Positions 54,225-62,975 are shown, counted from the stretch's first letter. The stretch is 64,000 bases of DNA from SZUA-229 sp964531165 (GCA_964531165.1 CAZHEA010000002.1:50719-114718); one strand, 5' to 3'. A program made the numbers and translations. The notes: generated from the sequence alone by a model not told the origin.

Positions 54225-54656
54225 TTAAAACTCATAAGCCAGATCATCAATAAATCCAATACGAACTTCATTTAGCTTTAATAAGCAGGAATTGTATTGC
54301 GCATGTGCAAGCTTACTCTGGGCAGGATATGCATACACATAAGATTGTAATCGGCAATGGTTATCACGATATACGAGCCAGCTTTCATGTTCCTGTTTGA
54401 ACAGCTGCAGCATTTCTGACTGATGCTGTTTATCTGGGTTTGAACTGTTTTTAATTTTTAAATATAACCGATCATATCTTGCACCAAGCTGATCGCCGCT
54501 TGTCTTAAGCTTTACTTCAAGCTGCTGACGCGGGAAATCCACACCTGACGAAGTACTCTCATCCTCAATATAAGTACCTGAGTATAAATTAGCCGATATG
54601 AAAGCTAATATAAGTATTATTGCCAGCCTTCTAAAATTGACACCTCTATCTTTCAT
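54225..54656 (-). CDS. Exported LprI/DUF1311-like protein
   Basis: ATG 54656 gives a 143-residue product with a signal peptide (about 1-25); the frame opens 12 codons earlier. The mature part has the helix pair and cysteine pattern seen in LprI-like (DUF1311) proteins: LYLKIKNS...LFKQEHESWLVYRDNHCRLQ and LAHAQYNSCLLKLNEVRI. Some DUF1311 members inhibit lysozyme, but a direct assignment is not possible. It sits between the O-methyltransferase gene and a MITE. Confidence 0.62.
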   Translation of the reverse strand: MKDRGVNFRRLAIILILAFISANLYSGTYIEDESTSSGVDFPRQQLEVKLKTSGDQLGARYDRLYLKIKNSSNPDKQHQSEMLQLFKQEHESWLVYRDNHCRLQSYVYAYPAQSKLAHAQYNSCLLKLNEVRIGFIDDLAYEF

Positions 54657-54740
54657 AAGCAATTCGATAAATATACGTCCGGCCACAAGCATAGAAACAG
54701 GTATACAAAGATAATGAACATAACATTTTCATATCATGTT

Positions 54741-54966
54741 TCACTGCTGTCCCGTTAACTTAAAAAGCATCGTCATTCCCGAATGCTTGTGTCGGGAATC
54801 CAGTGTCTTGGCAGCGTTTAATGTCACTGGATCTCCGACACAAGCATTCGGAGATGACGATTTCGTCGGTTTCTTTTTTCATGTCTCTTTTGTACGACAT
54901 TATGTTTCTAGCTTAATACGTAAGGCTTGTTAATTATAACTTTATGAGTTAATGGGACAGCAGTGA
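54741..54966. mobile_element. MITE with 20-bp terminal inverted repeats and 7-bp target duplication
   Basis: The left end TCACTGCTGTCCCGTTAACT (54741-54760) is the complement of the right end AGTTAATGGGACAGCAGTGA (54947-54966) with one mismatch. The 226-bp element is flanked on both sides by the direct repeat TCATGTT (54734-54740 and 54967-54973), the signature of transposition. It has no transposase. A family C repeat is nested inside. Confidence 0.88.
54771..54860. repeat. Dispersed ATTCCCG-type repeat (family C copy 2), nested in the MITE
   Basis: CGTCATTCCCGAATGCTTGT and its partner with ATTCGGAGATGACG form a long inverted repeat with GGGAATCCAGTGTC inside. It is the same type as at 30551, and lies wholly within the MITE. 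Confidence 0.75.
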
Positions 54967-54999
54967 TCATGTTTAATGGTTTACACATTAATGAAAACA

Positions 55000-55293
55000 T
55001 TAACCCTCTTCGTTTTTAGCCCGGTATCCAGGCTTAGCTAATATTTCAAGGTAAAAAGAGGATAAATTTTCAGATACAGCCTGATCAATTGATTTGTCAA
55101 TTTCAGACAGATGAATAGTTTCTGCACTGTCACTATCCGCACCAAATCGACAATCAAAATCTAAAAAATCAGCATCATCTGTTAATTTTTTGTTTCTCTC
55201 TCTTTTAAGATATTTTCTGACTTCATGCTTAATGGATTCCACCAGCCGTTGCGGTTTTATTTTTTCATGACTTAACTTAAATGTTTTTCTCAT
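55000..55293 (-). CDS. DUF6172 family protein
   Basis: This 97-residue, highly charged cytoplasmic protein has the conserved start MRKTFKLSHEKIKPQRLVESIKH-type and the block VRKYLKRERNKKL...DFDCRFG (about 25-52), as I recall for DUF6172. Members are conserved small proteins without known function. It overlaps nothing and lies 17 bases downstream of the phospholipase-D-type gene, on the same strand, so it is probably part of that unit. Confidence 0.78.
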   Translation of the reverse strand: MRKTFKLSHEKIKPQRLVESIKHEVRKYLKRERNKKLTDDADFLDFDCRFGADSDSAETIHLSEIDKSIDQAVSENLSSFYLEILAKPGYRAKNEEG

Positions 55294-55310
55294 AATATTC
55301 TCAAATATTT

Positions 55311-56888
55311 TTATAAAATTGGATTAATAGGTAACAACTTCCACAGAAAAAGTTCACTGCGTTTATATATTGAAGTATCATTGTTTTTACCGTCTTTTTT
55401 AATATTCCAGCTATTGCCTTCTGCCATATCAATTTCTATCTCACGCTTAACAGCCCTCGCAAGCTCAGTATTTTTTGTAATAATCCCCATCTCTGTATTT
55501 AAATTTTGTGACCGTGGATCAAGATTATATGTACCGATATAAACAATACTATCGTCAACAACCATCGTTTTAGCGTGCAGAGAAAAAACCGGCAAGTCTC
55601 GATCTTCATACTGCAAATAACGCTTCACCAAATCATACCTGACTTTTGCATCAGGGCGATATTCATAAATATCAATACCGGCTTTCAGCAAATCATCAAT
55701 CTGTGAGCTGTATCCGCTGAATGCCGGTAAATTATCACTGGCCGCAAGGGAGTTAGTATTAATTTTAATATTCACCCCCCTTGCCCTGGCAGCTTTAAAT
55801 AACGTCCATGCGTCTGAATTTAAAATTAGATAAGGAGACTGTATAACAATATTATCTTTTGCCATATTAACCAGTTGTGCCAGCGCATTGGTCGAATCTC
55901 CGCCGCCGCCTAAACTGTAGTTAAACCAGGTATCGTTTTTACCCGGCTGATCACTAATAAAGGTAGCATCAAGCCAGTAAGCTGATTCAGCTATAAAAGC
56001 AACTTGCTGAGAAATTAATGCCATATTTTTTCTAACCTCTAATGAATAATTCGATTCATCTTTGGCATAGGCATGTAAATTTTTATAAATTGAATTAACT
56101 TTCTTCTGAGTAAGCTCATCAATATTCTTTTTCAGCTCATCATCGTCAATATTAAATTCATCCCCCCACTCATCTTCACTCACCCATTCAACCTTATTTT
56201 CAAACGGATTTCGAACCAGACGCTCTACAGCAATCGACAAATCATCATCCCAGAACCGGTTAAATGTGCCGGTTAACTCACTCACTACCTCACCGGCCAA
56301 CAATACATCCCGGTCACGGTAATTATATTTATGCCCAAAATCAAAATACTGGGCTTCCATATTACGCCCGCCAGTAATTGCCACCAGACCATCAACCACA
56401 AACATTTTATTGTGCATGCGTTGGTTACTGCCTCTGAAATCAATGGCTAAATTGACAAATCTTTCGATAAAGTTAACACCTACAGAATGTACCGGGTTAT
56501 AAACGCGTATCTCAACATTTGGATGATATGCCATCGCAAACAGCTCATCAGTTTGTGCGTCGATTAACAGGTCATCAACCAGTACACGCACTTTTACTCC
56601 GCGCTCAGCGGCTCGTAACAAGGCCTCAGCTGCCAGCTTGCCAATATTATCAGCGCTCCATATAAAGTATTGCACATCAATCGATTTGGCTGCTCTGTCG
56701 GCAAACCAGCCTCTGGCCAGTAACGCATTGCCGCCTTTTTCCAGCACATATAAACCAGTTTTCCCGGGATGTGCGCGGGTCAGCGGTAAAATGAGCTGTT
56801 CTACCGATTTTTGTTCCTGTGCCAGAGCGATGCTTATATATAAGCCCACACTCAAACTTATTAGAAAAAATCGACAAACTTGTTTCAT
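55311..56888 (-). CDS. Phospholipase D superfamily enzyme, ClsC-like
   Basis: ATG 56888 gives a 525-residue product with a signal peptide or N-terminal helix (about 1-24). Two HKD motifs are intact: RMHNKMFVVDGLVAITGGRN (about 158-177) and SLHAKTMVVDDSIVYIGTYN (about 437-456). The layout is that of bacterial cardiolipin synthase C and related phosphatidyltransferases. Downstream DUF6172 is on the same strand. The enzyme could use phosphatidylethanolamine or phosphatidylglycerol; the precise reaction is not shown by sequence. Confidence 0.9.
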   Translation of the reverse strand: MKQVCRFFLISLSVGLYISIALAQEQKSVEQLILPLTRAHPGKTGLYVLEKGGNALLARGWFADRAAKSIDVQYFIWSADNIGKLAAEALLRAAERGVKVRVLVDDLLIDAQTDELFAMAYHPNVEIRVYNPVHSVGVNFIERFVNLAIDFRGSNQRMHNKMFVVDGLVAITGGRNMEAQYFDFGHKYNYRDRDVLLAGEVVSELTGTFNRFWDDDLSIAVERLVRNPFENKVEWVSEDEWGDEFNIDDDELKKNIDELTQKKVNSIYKNLHAYAKDESNYSLEVRKNMALISQQVAFIAESAYWLDATFISDQPGKNDTWFNYSLGGGGDSTNALAQLVNMAKDNIVIQSPYLILNSDAWTLFKAARARGVNIKINTNSLAASDNLPAFSGYSSQIDDLLKAGIDIYEYRPDAKVRYDLVKRYLQYEDRDLPVFSLHAKTMVVDDSIVYIGTYNLDPRSQNLNTEMGIITKNTELARAVKREIEIDMAEGNSWNIKKDGKNNDTSIYKRSELFLWKLLPINPIL

Positions 56889-57024
56889 GTATCGCCTGTA
56901 CCTGTCATCGTTAAACATTAAAACCTCATATTAACATTTTTAAGCCTATATAATTACTTTCACTTAAAACTACCTCCCACTCGCATGTCTTTGCGCATTA
57001 CATGGTTAACGCTTAAACACTATT

Positions 57025-57066
57025 GGGTATACCCCAGTTAAATTCACCGCTTCCACATTATATAAT
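57025..57066 (+). promoter_or_regulatory. Candidate promoter and palindrome for the alpha carbonic anhydrase
   Basis: The perfect palindrome GGGTATACCC (57025-57034) is followed by TTAAAT (57038-57043), 17 bases, and TATAAT (57061-57066), 61 bases before the start codon. The palindrome touches the -35 box and could be an operator. A similar GGGGTATAT occurs near 60618. Confidence 0.4.
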
Positions 57067-57126
57067 TTCGCACTTTCACGTAGCACCTTTCTTAATCAAA
57101 TCAAAATTAAATTACATGAGGTTACT

Positions 57127-57882
57127 ATGAATTTAAAGGCACTAATCAGTACCATAATTATAGCCACTGCAATCACACCTGCTGTTGCACTGGCGGCCGA
57201 AGTCAACTGGGGATATTTTCAGCACGGTGAAGAAGAAGTCGTTTTGCCTGAACAATGGGGCGATCATTTTCCCGACTGTAACGGCTTTAAGCAGTCACCC
57301 ATTGATATACAAAATTCAGTTGAATCAGAAACCGGTGAGTTTGAGTTCGATTATGAAAAAACACCACTGAAGGTACTGAACAATGGGCATACCATTGAAG
57401 TTGAGTACGAGGCCGGCAGCAGCATGCAGATCAACGGTGAGGAATATCGCTTACTGCAGTTCCATTTTCATACCCCCAGCGAACATCAGGTGAATGGAAA
57501 CGCCTTTCCTATGGAAATGCATCTGGTGCATACCAGCACTTCCGGCGAGCTTGCCGTAATTGGTGTTTTAATTAAAGAAGGTCATAAAAACAGGACATTT
57601 AATAAAATAATCAAACATGCACCTCAACATATCGGTGTCAATGATGTGGAAGGTAAAAGCATTAATGTTAAAAACCTGCTGCCAGAAGACACAGATGAAT
57701 ATTTTAGCTATTCTGGCTCTTTAACAACACCACCCTGTAGTGAAGGTGTTCGCTGGTTTGTGATGAAAGATGCGATTACATTTTCTAAAAAGCAGATTCA
57801 TAAATTTGAAAAAATAATTTATCTTAATGCCCGGCCCGTACAGGAAATTAATGGCCGAAGTATCTATAAGAATGATGACTAA
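57127..57882 (+). CDS. Periplasmic alpha carbonic anhydrase
   Basis: This 251-residue protein has a signal peptide (about 1-24, ending ALAA). The zinc ligands are seen in LQFHFHTPSEHQVNG (His about 112 and 114) and MEMHLVH (His about 131), with the family ends QSPIDIQ and SLTTPPCSEGVRW. It would rapidly equilibrate CO2 and bicarbonate in the periplasm. Divergent from the phospholipase-D-type gene; an MBL-fold gene follows 140 bases downstream. Together with the delta-type enzyme this window encodes two unrelated secreted carbonic anhydrases. Confidence 0.96.
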   Translation: MNLKALISTIIIATAITPAVALAAEVNWGYFQHGEEEVVLPEQWGDHFPDCNGFKQSPIDIQNSVESETGEFEFDYEKTPLKVLNNGHTIEVEYEAGSSMQINGEEYRLLQFHFHTPSEHQVNGNAFPMEMHLVHTSTSGELAVIGVLIKEGHKNRTFNKIIKHAPQHIGVNDVEGKSINVKNLLPEDTDEYFSYSGSLTTPPCSEGVRWFVMKDAITFSKKQIHKFEKIIYLNARPVQEINGRSIYKNDD

Positions 57883-57897
57883 AGCTTAATCTGTTGA

Positions 57898-57930
57898 GGT
57901 GAATTATTGCTTTACAGTAATAATTCACCT
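57898..57930 (+). terminator. Hairpin after the alpha carbonic anhydrase
   Basis: AGGTGAATTATT pairs perfectly with AATAATTCACCT across a 9-base loop. The stem is 12 bp, followed by TATTAC rather than a long T run. Confidence 0.55.
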
Positions 57931-58022
57931 TATTACGTCTCATCTAAAAACAATATCATCCTTGAGTTAATACTTTAAACAGGTGAAAATATAAAAACCC
58001 TGACTTAAATAGTATTAACGCT

Positions 58023-59009
58023 ATGAAAAAAACGCATTCTTTATTCTCGTTCGACCCGTTATTTCTCTATTTTTTTCTGCTGACAACGACACTACTATCA
58101 CCCACTGTCACCGCCGATGACTTTGCTGAATCTACTGTAGAAATGAACTTAAAGCAGGTATCCAGCCACGTATACTATGTACAGGGCAAAGCTGGCGTTG
58201 CCACCGACAATCAGGGGTTTATTTCAAATGCTAGCGCCATCATCACCGATAACGGCATTGTCATTGTTGACGCCCTTGGCTCACCTTCGCTGGCACACCT
58301 GCTGGTTAGCAAACTAAAAGCGATAAGCTCACAGCCCATCGTTAAGGTTATTATCACCCATTATCATGCTGATCATATTTATGGCTTGCAGGTTTTCAAA
58401 GCGCTTGGAGCTGAGATAATTGCCCCCGCTGGTTACCTTGATTACCTCGACTCACCCTCCGCGGCAGCGCGTTTAGAGGAAAGGCAAATTTCACTTTATC
58501 CGTGGGTTAATGATGACACGAGGCTACTTAAAGCCGATAGGGTAATCAGTAAAAATGAAAGTTTTAAAGTGGGCAATGTTCAGTTTGACTTAAATTATCT
58601 GGGCACCGCACACTCTGACGGCGACCTGAGTGTGCTGGTTAAACCGGATCAGGTTTTAATTTCCGGTGATCTAATTTTTGAAGGGCGCATCCCATTTACC
58701 GGTAGCGCTGATACAGCACACTGGCTAGCCTTACTAAACAACCTTAAAAATGCCAAACTTAAAGCCCTTATTCCAGGGCACGGTGCCGCCGCAAAGAAAC
58801 CCGATGAAGCGATCAAGCTTACCCGTCACTACTTACATAAACTCAGATCGGTAATGAAAAATGCGGTAGATGAATTAATGTCATTTGATGAAGCCTTTTC
58901 TGCTGCTGACTGGTCAGAGTTTGAAGACCTTCCTGCCTATAAAGAAGCGCATCGTAAAAATGCTTATGGTGTGTTTTTATCACTGGAGCAGGAGTTACTG
59001 AATCAGTAA
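58023..59009 (+). CDS. Periplasmic metallo-beta-lactamase-fold hydrolase
   Basis: This 328-residue protein has a signal peptide (about 1-36, ending VTA). The metal site is ITHYHADHIYG (about 117-127), with further ligands in TAHSDGDLSV (His about 199), SGDLIFEGRIP (Asp) and LIPGHGAA (His about 258). The layout is that of SoxH-like and other exported MBL-fold hydrolases, including quinoprotein-relay types. The substrate is unknown. It follows the alpha carbonic anhydrase on the same strand, behind a hairpin. Confidence 0.9.
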   Translation: MKKTHSLFSFDPLFLYFFLLTTTLLSPTVTADDFAESTVEMNLKQVSSHVYYVQGKAGVATDNQGFISNASAIITDNGIVIVDALGSPSLAHLLVSKLKAISSQPIVKVIITHYHADHIYGLQVFKALGAEIIAPAGYLDYLDSPSAAARLEERQISLYPWVNDDTRLLKADRVISKNESFKVGNVQFDLNYLGTAHSDGDLSVLVKPDQVLISGDLIFEGRIPFTGSADTAHWLALLNNLKNAKLKALIPGHGAAAKKPDEAIKLTRHYLHKLRSVMKNAVDELMSFDEAFSAADWSEFEDLPAYKEAHRKNAYGVFLSLEQELLNQ

Positions 59010-59311
59010 ACATGATTATTTAAAATCACGGTTTACTCGGTTAACGCAGAAACGTTTGTCATTTCTGATTTGGCACATATAAAAAGCGAATAGCTCTGAT
59101 AAAGAAATAGACACTGGATACCGGCCTTCGCAGGTATGACGGCGTCATTATTTTTAATTATTACACCTAAAAAAACAATTAAGAATAAACAATTAAGAAT
59201 AGATAATTAAAAGCAACTTCGTCATTCACGAATGCCCATGTCTATTTTTTAGTCCATAGCCTTTAACAAAAACACACCCTTGGCGTAGTTTTAATTTTCA
59301 ATAAATAATAA
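59010..59311. other. Spacer with fragments of family C repeat
   Basis: GACACTGGATACCGGCC...GGTATGACG near 59110-59141 and CGTCATTCACGAATGCCCATGTC near 59220-59243 are inverted half copies of the ATTCCCG-type repeat. Between them the sequence AACAATTAAGAATA occurs twice in tandem (about 59177 and 59191). No gene-like frame seen. Confidence 0.55.
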
Positions 59312-60508
59312 CTAACTATTATTTAAAACCGGTAGCCAGCTTTTCTTCGGTATTTTTTTCTGATTCGCTTTTTTCTTTTTCGTTTTAAACCAGAGCTTAT
59401 CCATCAAGTTAAGCGCACCATTAAGAGATGTACCTAAATAAAAATCAGCAGCCGACTCCCCCGTATATTTTTTCATCACGGGTTCAATATGGCCGATTTT
59501 ATCAAGCCGCTGATGCAGAGAGGGATACCTGTTTTTCGGATCGCTGATTTCATCCACTAATAAATTATTTAACATAGGCCTGGTAACTGTATTCAGATTC
59601 CCTCGAATAACCGCAGCCAGTTTTCTATAAGGCTGCTGGGTTTCTTTTACTTTTACCGAATAGGCCTTATCAATTGCAGGCCAGAAACGGTTATCGAGAT
59701 ACCAGCGACACAATGCATCCGCGGTTATCATTTCGCAAATTTCTTCATGAAAATACGTTTCCATTGCATACTCATCTGCACTCAATTCATCCTTGCGTGC
59801 GGCCAACACTGAAAACTTTTTATATAATGCGGCATAAGTCATAAAAAATATTTTTAAAAACCAGCTTTCAAGATTTTTCTGCTTACTGTAAATATAACTA
59901 TATTGCTGCCAGATACCATTTAACTGATATAACCAGTTAGTAACCATATTATGTTGCTTGGAAAACTGTCCTATCCGCCGTGCCACCATCTGCTCAAACT
60001 GACTCGGCGTAAGGCAGATTAATAACGGCAGGCCAATAACCAGTGTATTGCTCGACCACACGGGTAACATCCAGCGCGGTGTTTTAATAATATCGAGCTC
60101 ATAATTGGCACTGATAATAATTCGATGAATGGTCGGGCGTTTAAAATGCGCCTGTAACCGTTTAACAACTTCATACACTTTTGGTATTTTAGACTCCGGC
60201 ATAGTAAAACCCACCGCCGGAACTGGCCGTATGATAAACATCCGATAACTTATCTGTGCAGAAAGCAGCATGATCAGAAACCAGGTCAGGGCATGCCACC
60301 ACTCAACCGCGGCCACACCGAATAAAATATCATACATATTAAAAAAACTGGCGATAACCAGCACAGGAAAGACCAGAACAAATGCATACCCGGAAAGGGC
60401 CAATAAACAAAGAGAGGCGATATAGGTGCGGGGGTAACGGCTAAAGAGCTGATTGACTCGCTCAATACTAAAATCAACTCGTTGACGAATAGAACTTCTG
60501 AAACTCAT
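59312..60508 (-). CDS. M48-like membrane protein lacking the zinc-binding HExxH
   Basis: This 398-residue protein has two N-terminal transmembrane helices (about 28-55 and 70-95) and a cytoplasmic domain with the M48 layout: NTLVIGLPLLICLTPSQFEQ, then ARRIGQFSKQHN where active enzymes have AHELGH, and RKDELSADEYAMETYF retaining the downstream Glu/Asp helix. Both zinc-binding histidines and the catalytic Glu of HExxH are absent, so it is probably not a peptidase. A function as a substrate- or partner-binding pseudoenzyme is possible. The C-terminus is very Lys-rich. An active relative is at 14054. Confidence 0.75.
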   Translation of the reverse strand: MSFRSSIRQRVDFSIERVNQLFSRYPRTYIASLCLLALSGYAFVLVFPVLVIASFFNMYDILFGVAAVEWWHALTWFLIMLLSAQISYRMFIIRPVPAVGFTMPESKIPKVYEVVKRLQAHFKRPTIHRIIISANYELDIIKTPRWMLPVWSSNTLVIGLPLLICLTPSQFEQMVARRIGQFSKQHNMVTNWLYQLNGIWQQYSYIYSKQKNLESWFLKIFFMTYAALYKKFSVLAARKDELSADEYAMETYFHEEICEMITADALCRWYLDNRFWPAIDKAYSVKVKETQQPYRKLAAVIRGNLNTVTRPMLNNLLVDEISDPKNRYPSLHQRLDKIGHIEPVMKKYTGESAADFYLGTSLNGALNLMDKLWFKTKKKKANQKKIPKKSWLPVLNNS

Positions 60509-60675
60509 TTCCCCCCCTTAATGCTGGTACGTGTTAAATGCATTTTGTTCGAGCGCATTTAATCACCGCTTATATTACCGAATTTGATAAAACATAAATG
60601 TGCGATATATTACACTTTGGGGTATATAGTGCTGATAAGGCTTGATTTTTTCATTGGAATCAGTGCCCTCTCCCC

Positions 60676-60963
60676 CTAAAACCTGACAGATAAGCCGGCA
60701 CTAATGACAGCATACCCAAGGAAGTAATGGGGAAGTCGCGAGGAGGTGGCGGGATGAAGGGAAGAACTCACTGGAACGCCCTGACTACCGGCACTGCACG
60801 GCATTAACTTCTTTATCCAGCTCAGCTCATAAAACTGACTCCGGCGCTTGCCATTATCACTGACCTGCCAATCGGACTTAACCGTCAACACTATTTTACT
60901 GGCTGGATAATCCGCCTGCTTCTTATTGCCTACGCCTCGCACCAGCCTGATAAAATAGCGGTG
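60676..60963 (-). pseudogene. Possible remnant of an outer-membrane beta-barrel protein
   Basis: The minus-strand frame from GTG 60942 runs 88 codons; it ends YFLGYAVISAGLSVRF, with a terminal Phe and alternating residues as in outer-membrane barrel C-termini. IVLTVKSDWQVSD and GKRRSQFYELSWI look like a preceding beta-hairpin. There is no signal peptide, and an ATG in another frame (MKYFKPTAIL, about 60985) suggests a shifted and shortened gene. The reading is speculative. Confidence 0.3.
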
Positions 60964-61152
60964 GGTTTAAAATATTTCATAATCATTTCCGTTTAATAGT
61001 GAAAGTTAATCGCGTAAAACTAATGTATATTATAAAAGTAATAGCAAAACCATTATAGACTTAAAATACTATCAACTTATTTATTCATACCGTAAATATT
61101 CTGAACATCACATCGCCGATAAACTACTGATATCCCCCCAAGAATTAGATAT

Positions 61153-61199
61153 TTCACCTGTATACTAAATGCTGAAATTAATTCACCCGTATACTTCAT
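61153..61199. promoter_or_regulatory. Pair of 18-base direct repeats with GTATAC core
   Basis: Two copies of TTCACCyGTATACTnnAT start 29 bases apart, each containing the palindrome GTATAC. They lie 360 bases upstream of the beta-helix gene and resemble tandem regulator sites. No regulator gene is adjacent. Confidence 0.35.
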
Positions 61200-61559
61200 T
61201 ATCTTAAAAAGACAAAAAATCAGAGCACACCTATTATTCACTTTTATTCTCACCCATTAAAAATATGTCCTATGGTTCATCTCACACTAACCCTACTCAA
61301 GAAGGTAATTAAATCTGATGTTCAATTCAGATTCACACCTGTTGTTGAACGTATTCAGCAATGCTAAATTTATATTCGTCCTGATGGAAACGGACAAATT
61401 ATCAGACACCGCTTTGATTATTTTTTATGCGATGGATTCGCATATACGAATATTATGCTTAATTTTAAATTTAGCCGCGGTCATTTTTTACTGCCTTTCC
61501 ATCAGGTGATTTAGTGATTTTTCACTAAAAAAATAACCAATGAAACAGGAGAAGTAAAA

Positions 61560-62909
61560 ATGGATGTTAAATTAACGACACTCACACTGGCCGCACTATC
61601 GATAGCATTACTCACAACGGCAGCTCAGGCAGCTACCTTACCCACGCTTAATATTAAAGATCTTAATGCAACTTTACTCGATACACCTATCTATAAAATA
61701 CCCACCGACTTTGTACTCATCGCCCCTAAAATAGACCCCGTTTATGTGCAAAAATGGGGGCGTAACACCTATAATTGCGGAACCCAAACCCGCCCCTGTC
61801 TCACCATTAATCAGGGTATATTCCGGGCTCTTTCAACCGGCGCGCCCTATAGCACCTCATCAATCAGTAAAATTTATGTCGGCCCGGGAAAGTACACTGA
61901 AAATGTTCGTGTTAATAAAACAGGAATCAGAATTTCCTCCACCCACGGGACAAACAGCACGCTTATTGAAGCCAGTAACCCACTACACGACACCGTGCAT
62001 ATTAGTGCCGACGGTGTTTACTTTGGAAAATATAAAAAGGGCTTCACCCTAACCGGCAGTACAGACAGTAACGGTTTATTCAGCACCGGAAGTTATGTGC
62101 AAGTGTACGGCAACCGTGCAATCAATAATGGTGCCAGGGGGTTTCAGTTTGGCAATTCGACTATGGCCATCGGGCCCATGAATCCGGCCGAACCTATCAC
62201 CGGTGGTGCCCCATCACAGCCCTTAATTAACCAGACAGATGTAACCGTGTATTACAATGTTGCAGAGTCCAATGGCGAAGGGGGGTTTTATTTTTCTGAT
62301 TTTGACAACAGTATGGTTAGATATAACGAAGCCCGGAATAACCTGCAAACCCTCGGTGGTTTCATGGGGTTTGGCTCTGGCTTCTGGATTGATATAGACA
62401 GTAACAATGACCGCTTTGAATACAACATTGCCACCGGCAATGAAAGCAGCGGCTTCTTTTACCGCCGCTTTGGCGTCGTCGATCAAATTACTCGTTACAA
62501 CCAGTCTTCCGAAAATCAGTCACATGGTTTTATGATAATGGGTGATGCATTAACAATCACCAATAATACATCCACTAACAATGTCGGAGATGGTTTCCAT
62601 TATATGGGTTATGACCAGGTTTTAGAATTCGCCTATAACACGTCGGTGGGCAACACCGGAACCGGTGTAACATTCGGTAATGAAATTGCTGCAGGCATGA
62701 CCAGTGTAGATGATATGCACCATAATAATTTCATTAATAACGACCCGGTTTCAAATTGCGGCCTGACCAATAACTTTCAAAACAATAGTATTTTCCCCTA
62801 CAGTAATTTCTGGGGAAATATGTATGTTGCCGGTCCGGGTGCTAACCCTGCAGATAGTTTATGCGGCATGAATACCGTAGTGGCAACACCCACGACGATG
62901 ATGAACTAA
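61560..62909 (+). CDS. Secreted right-handed parallel beta-helix protein
   Basis: This 449-residue protein has a signal peptide (about 1-24, ending AQA). The middle and C-terminal part (about 100-420) is a right-handed beta-helix of Asn/Gly-rich turns, seen as repeated N.A..N...GF patterns such as YNVAESNGEGGFYFSDF, NIATGNESSGFFYRR and TSTNNVGDGFHYMG. Such proteins include polysaccharide lyases, epimerases and surface adhesins, but no catalytic signature is recognised. It is a single gene with a good AGGAG site, probably exported. Base composition is similar to the rest. Confidence 0.82.
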   Translation: MDVKLTTLTLAALSIALLTTAAQAATLPTLNIKDLNATLLDTPIYKIPTDFVLIAPKIDPVYVQKWGRNTYNCGTQTRPCLTINQGIFRALSTGAPYSTSSISKIYVGPGKYTENVRVNKTGIRISSTHGTNSTLIEASNPLHDTVHISADGVYFGKYKKGFTLTGSTDSNGLFSTGSYVQVYGNRAINNGARGFQFGNSTMAIGPMNPAEPITGGAPSQPLINQTDVTVYYNVAESNGEGGFYFSDFDNSMVRYNEARNNLQTLGGFMGFGSGFWIDIDSNNDRFEYNIATGNESSGFFYRRFGVVDQITRYNQSSENQSHGFMIMGDALTITNNTSTNNVGDGFHYMGYDQVLEFAYNTSVGNTGTGVTFGNEIAAGMTSVDDMHHNNFINNDPVSNCGLTNNFQNNSIFPYSNFWGNMYVAGPGANPADSLCGMNTVVATPTTMMN

Positions 62910-62937
62910 CGGCAAAGGCTTAATAAAAAACGGCCAT

Positions 62938-62966
62938 AAAAAAAGGCGGTAGCTTTAGCTACCGCC
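62938..62966 (-). terminator. Terminator for the small minus-strand gene at 62976
   Basis: GGCGGTAGC-TTTA-GCTACCGCC; read on the minus strand it is followed by TTTTTTT. It lies 10 bases after the stop codon. Confidence 0.9.
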
Positions 62967-62975
62967 TACATTTCA

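Larger units (their letters stand above)
60509..61559. other. 1-kb accessory spacer upstream of the beta-helix protein
   Basis: Contains a possible remnant of an outer-membrane barrel gene (60676-60963) and the repeated 18-base motif TTCACCtGTATACTaaAT at 61153-61170 and TTCACCcGTATACTtcAT at 61182-61199. The remainder is AT-rich. A 63-codon frame at 61318-61509 is judged non-coding. The ribosome binding site AGGAG sits at 61547-61551 just before the beta-helix gene. Confidence 0.5.

Noticed and set aside
54736..54933. 65-codon frame across the MITE
   Set aside because: It is entirely repeat sequence and has no coding character.
61318..61509. 63-codon frame upstream of the beta-helix gene
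   Set aside because: Only a weak ribosome binding site at long spacing, AT-driven composition and no recognisable domain.
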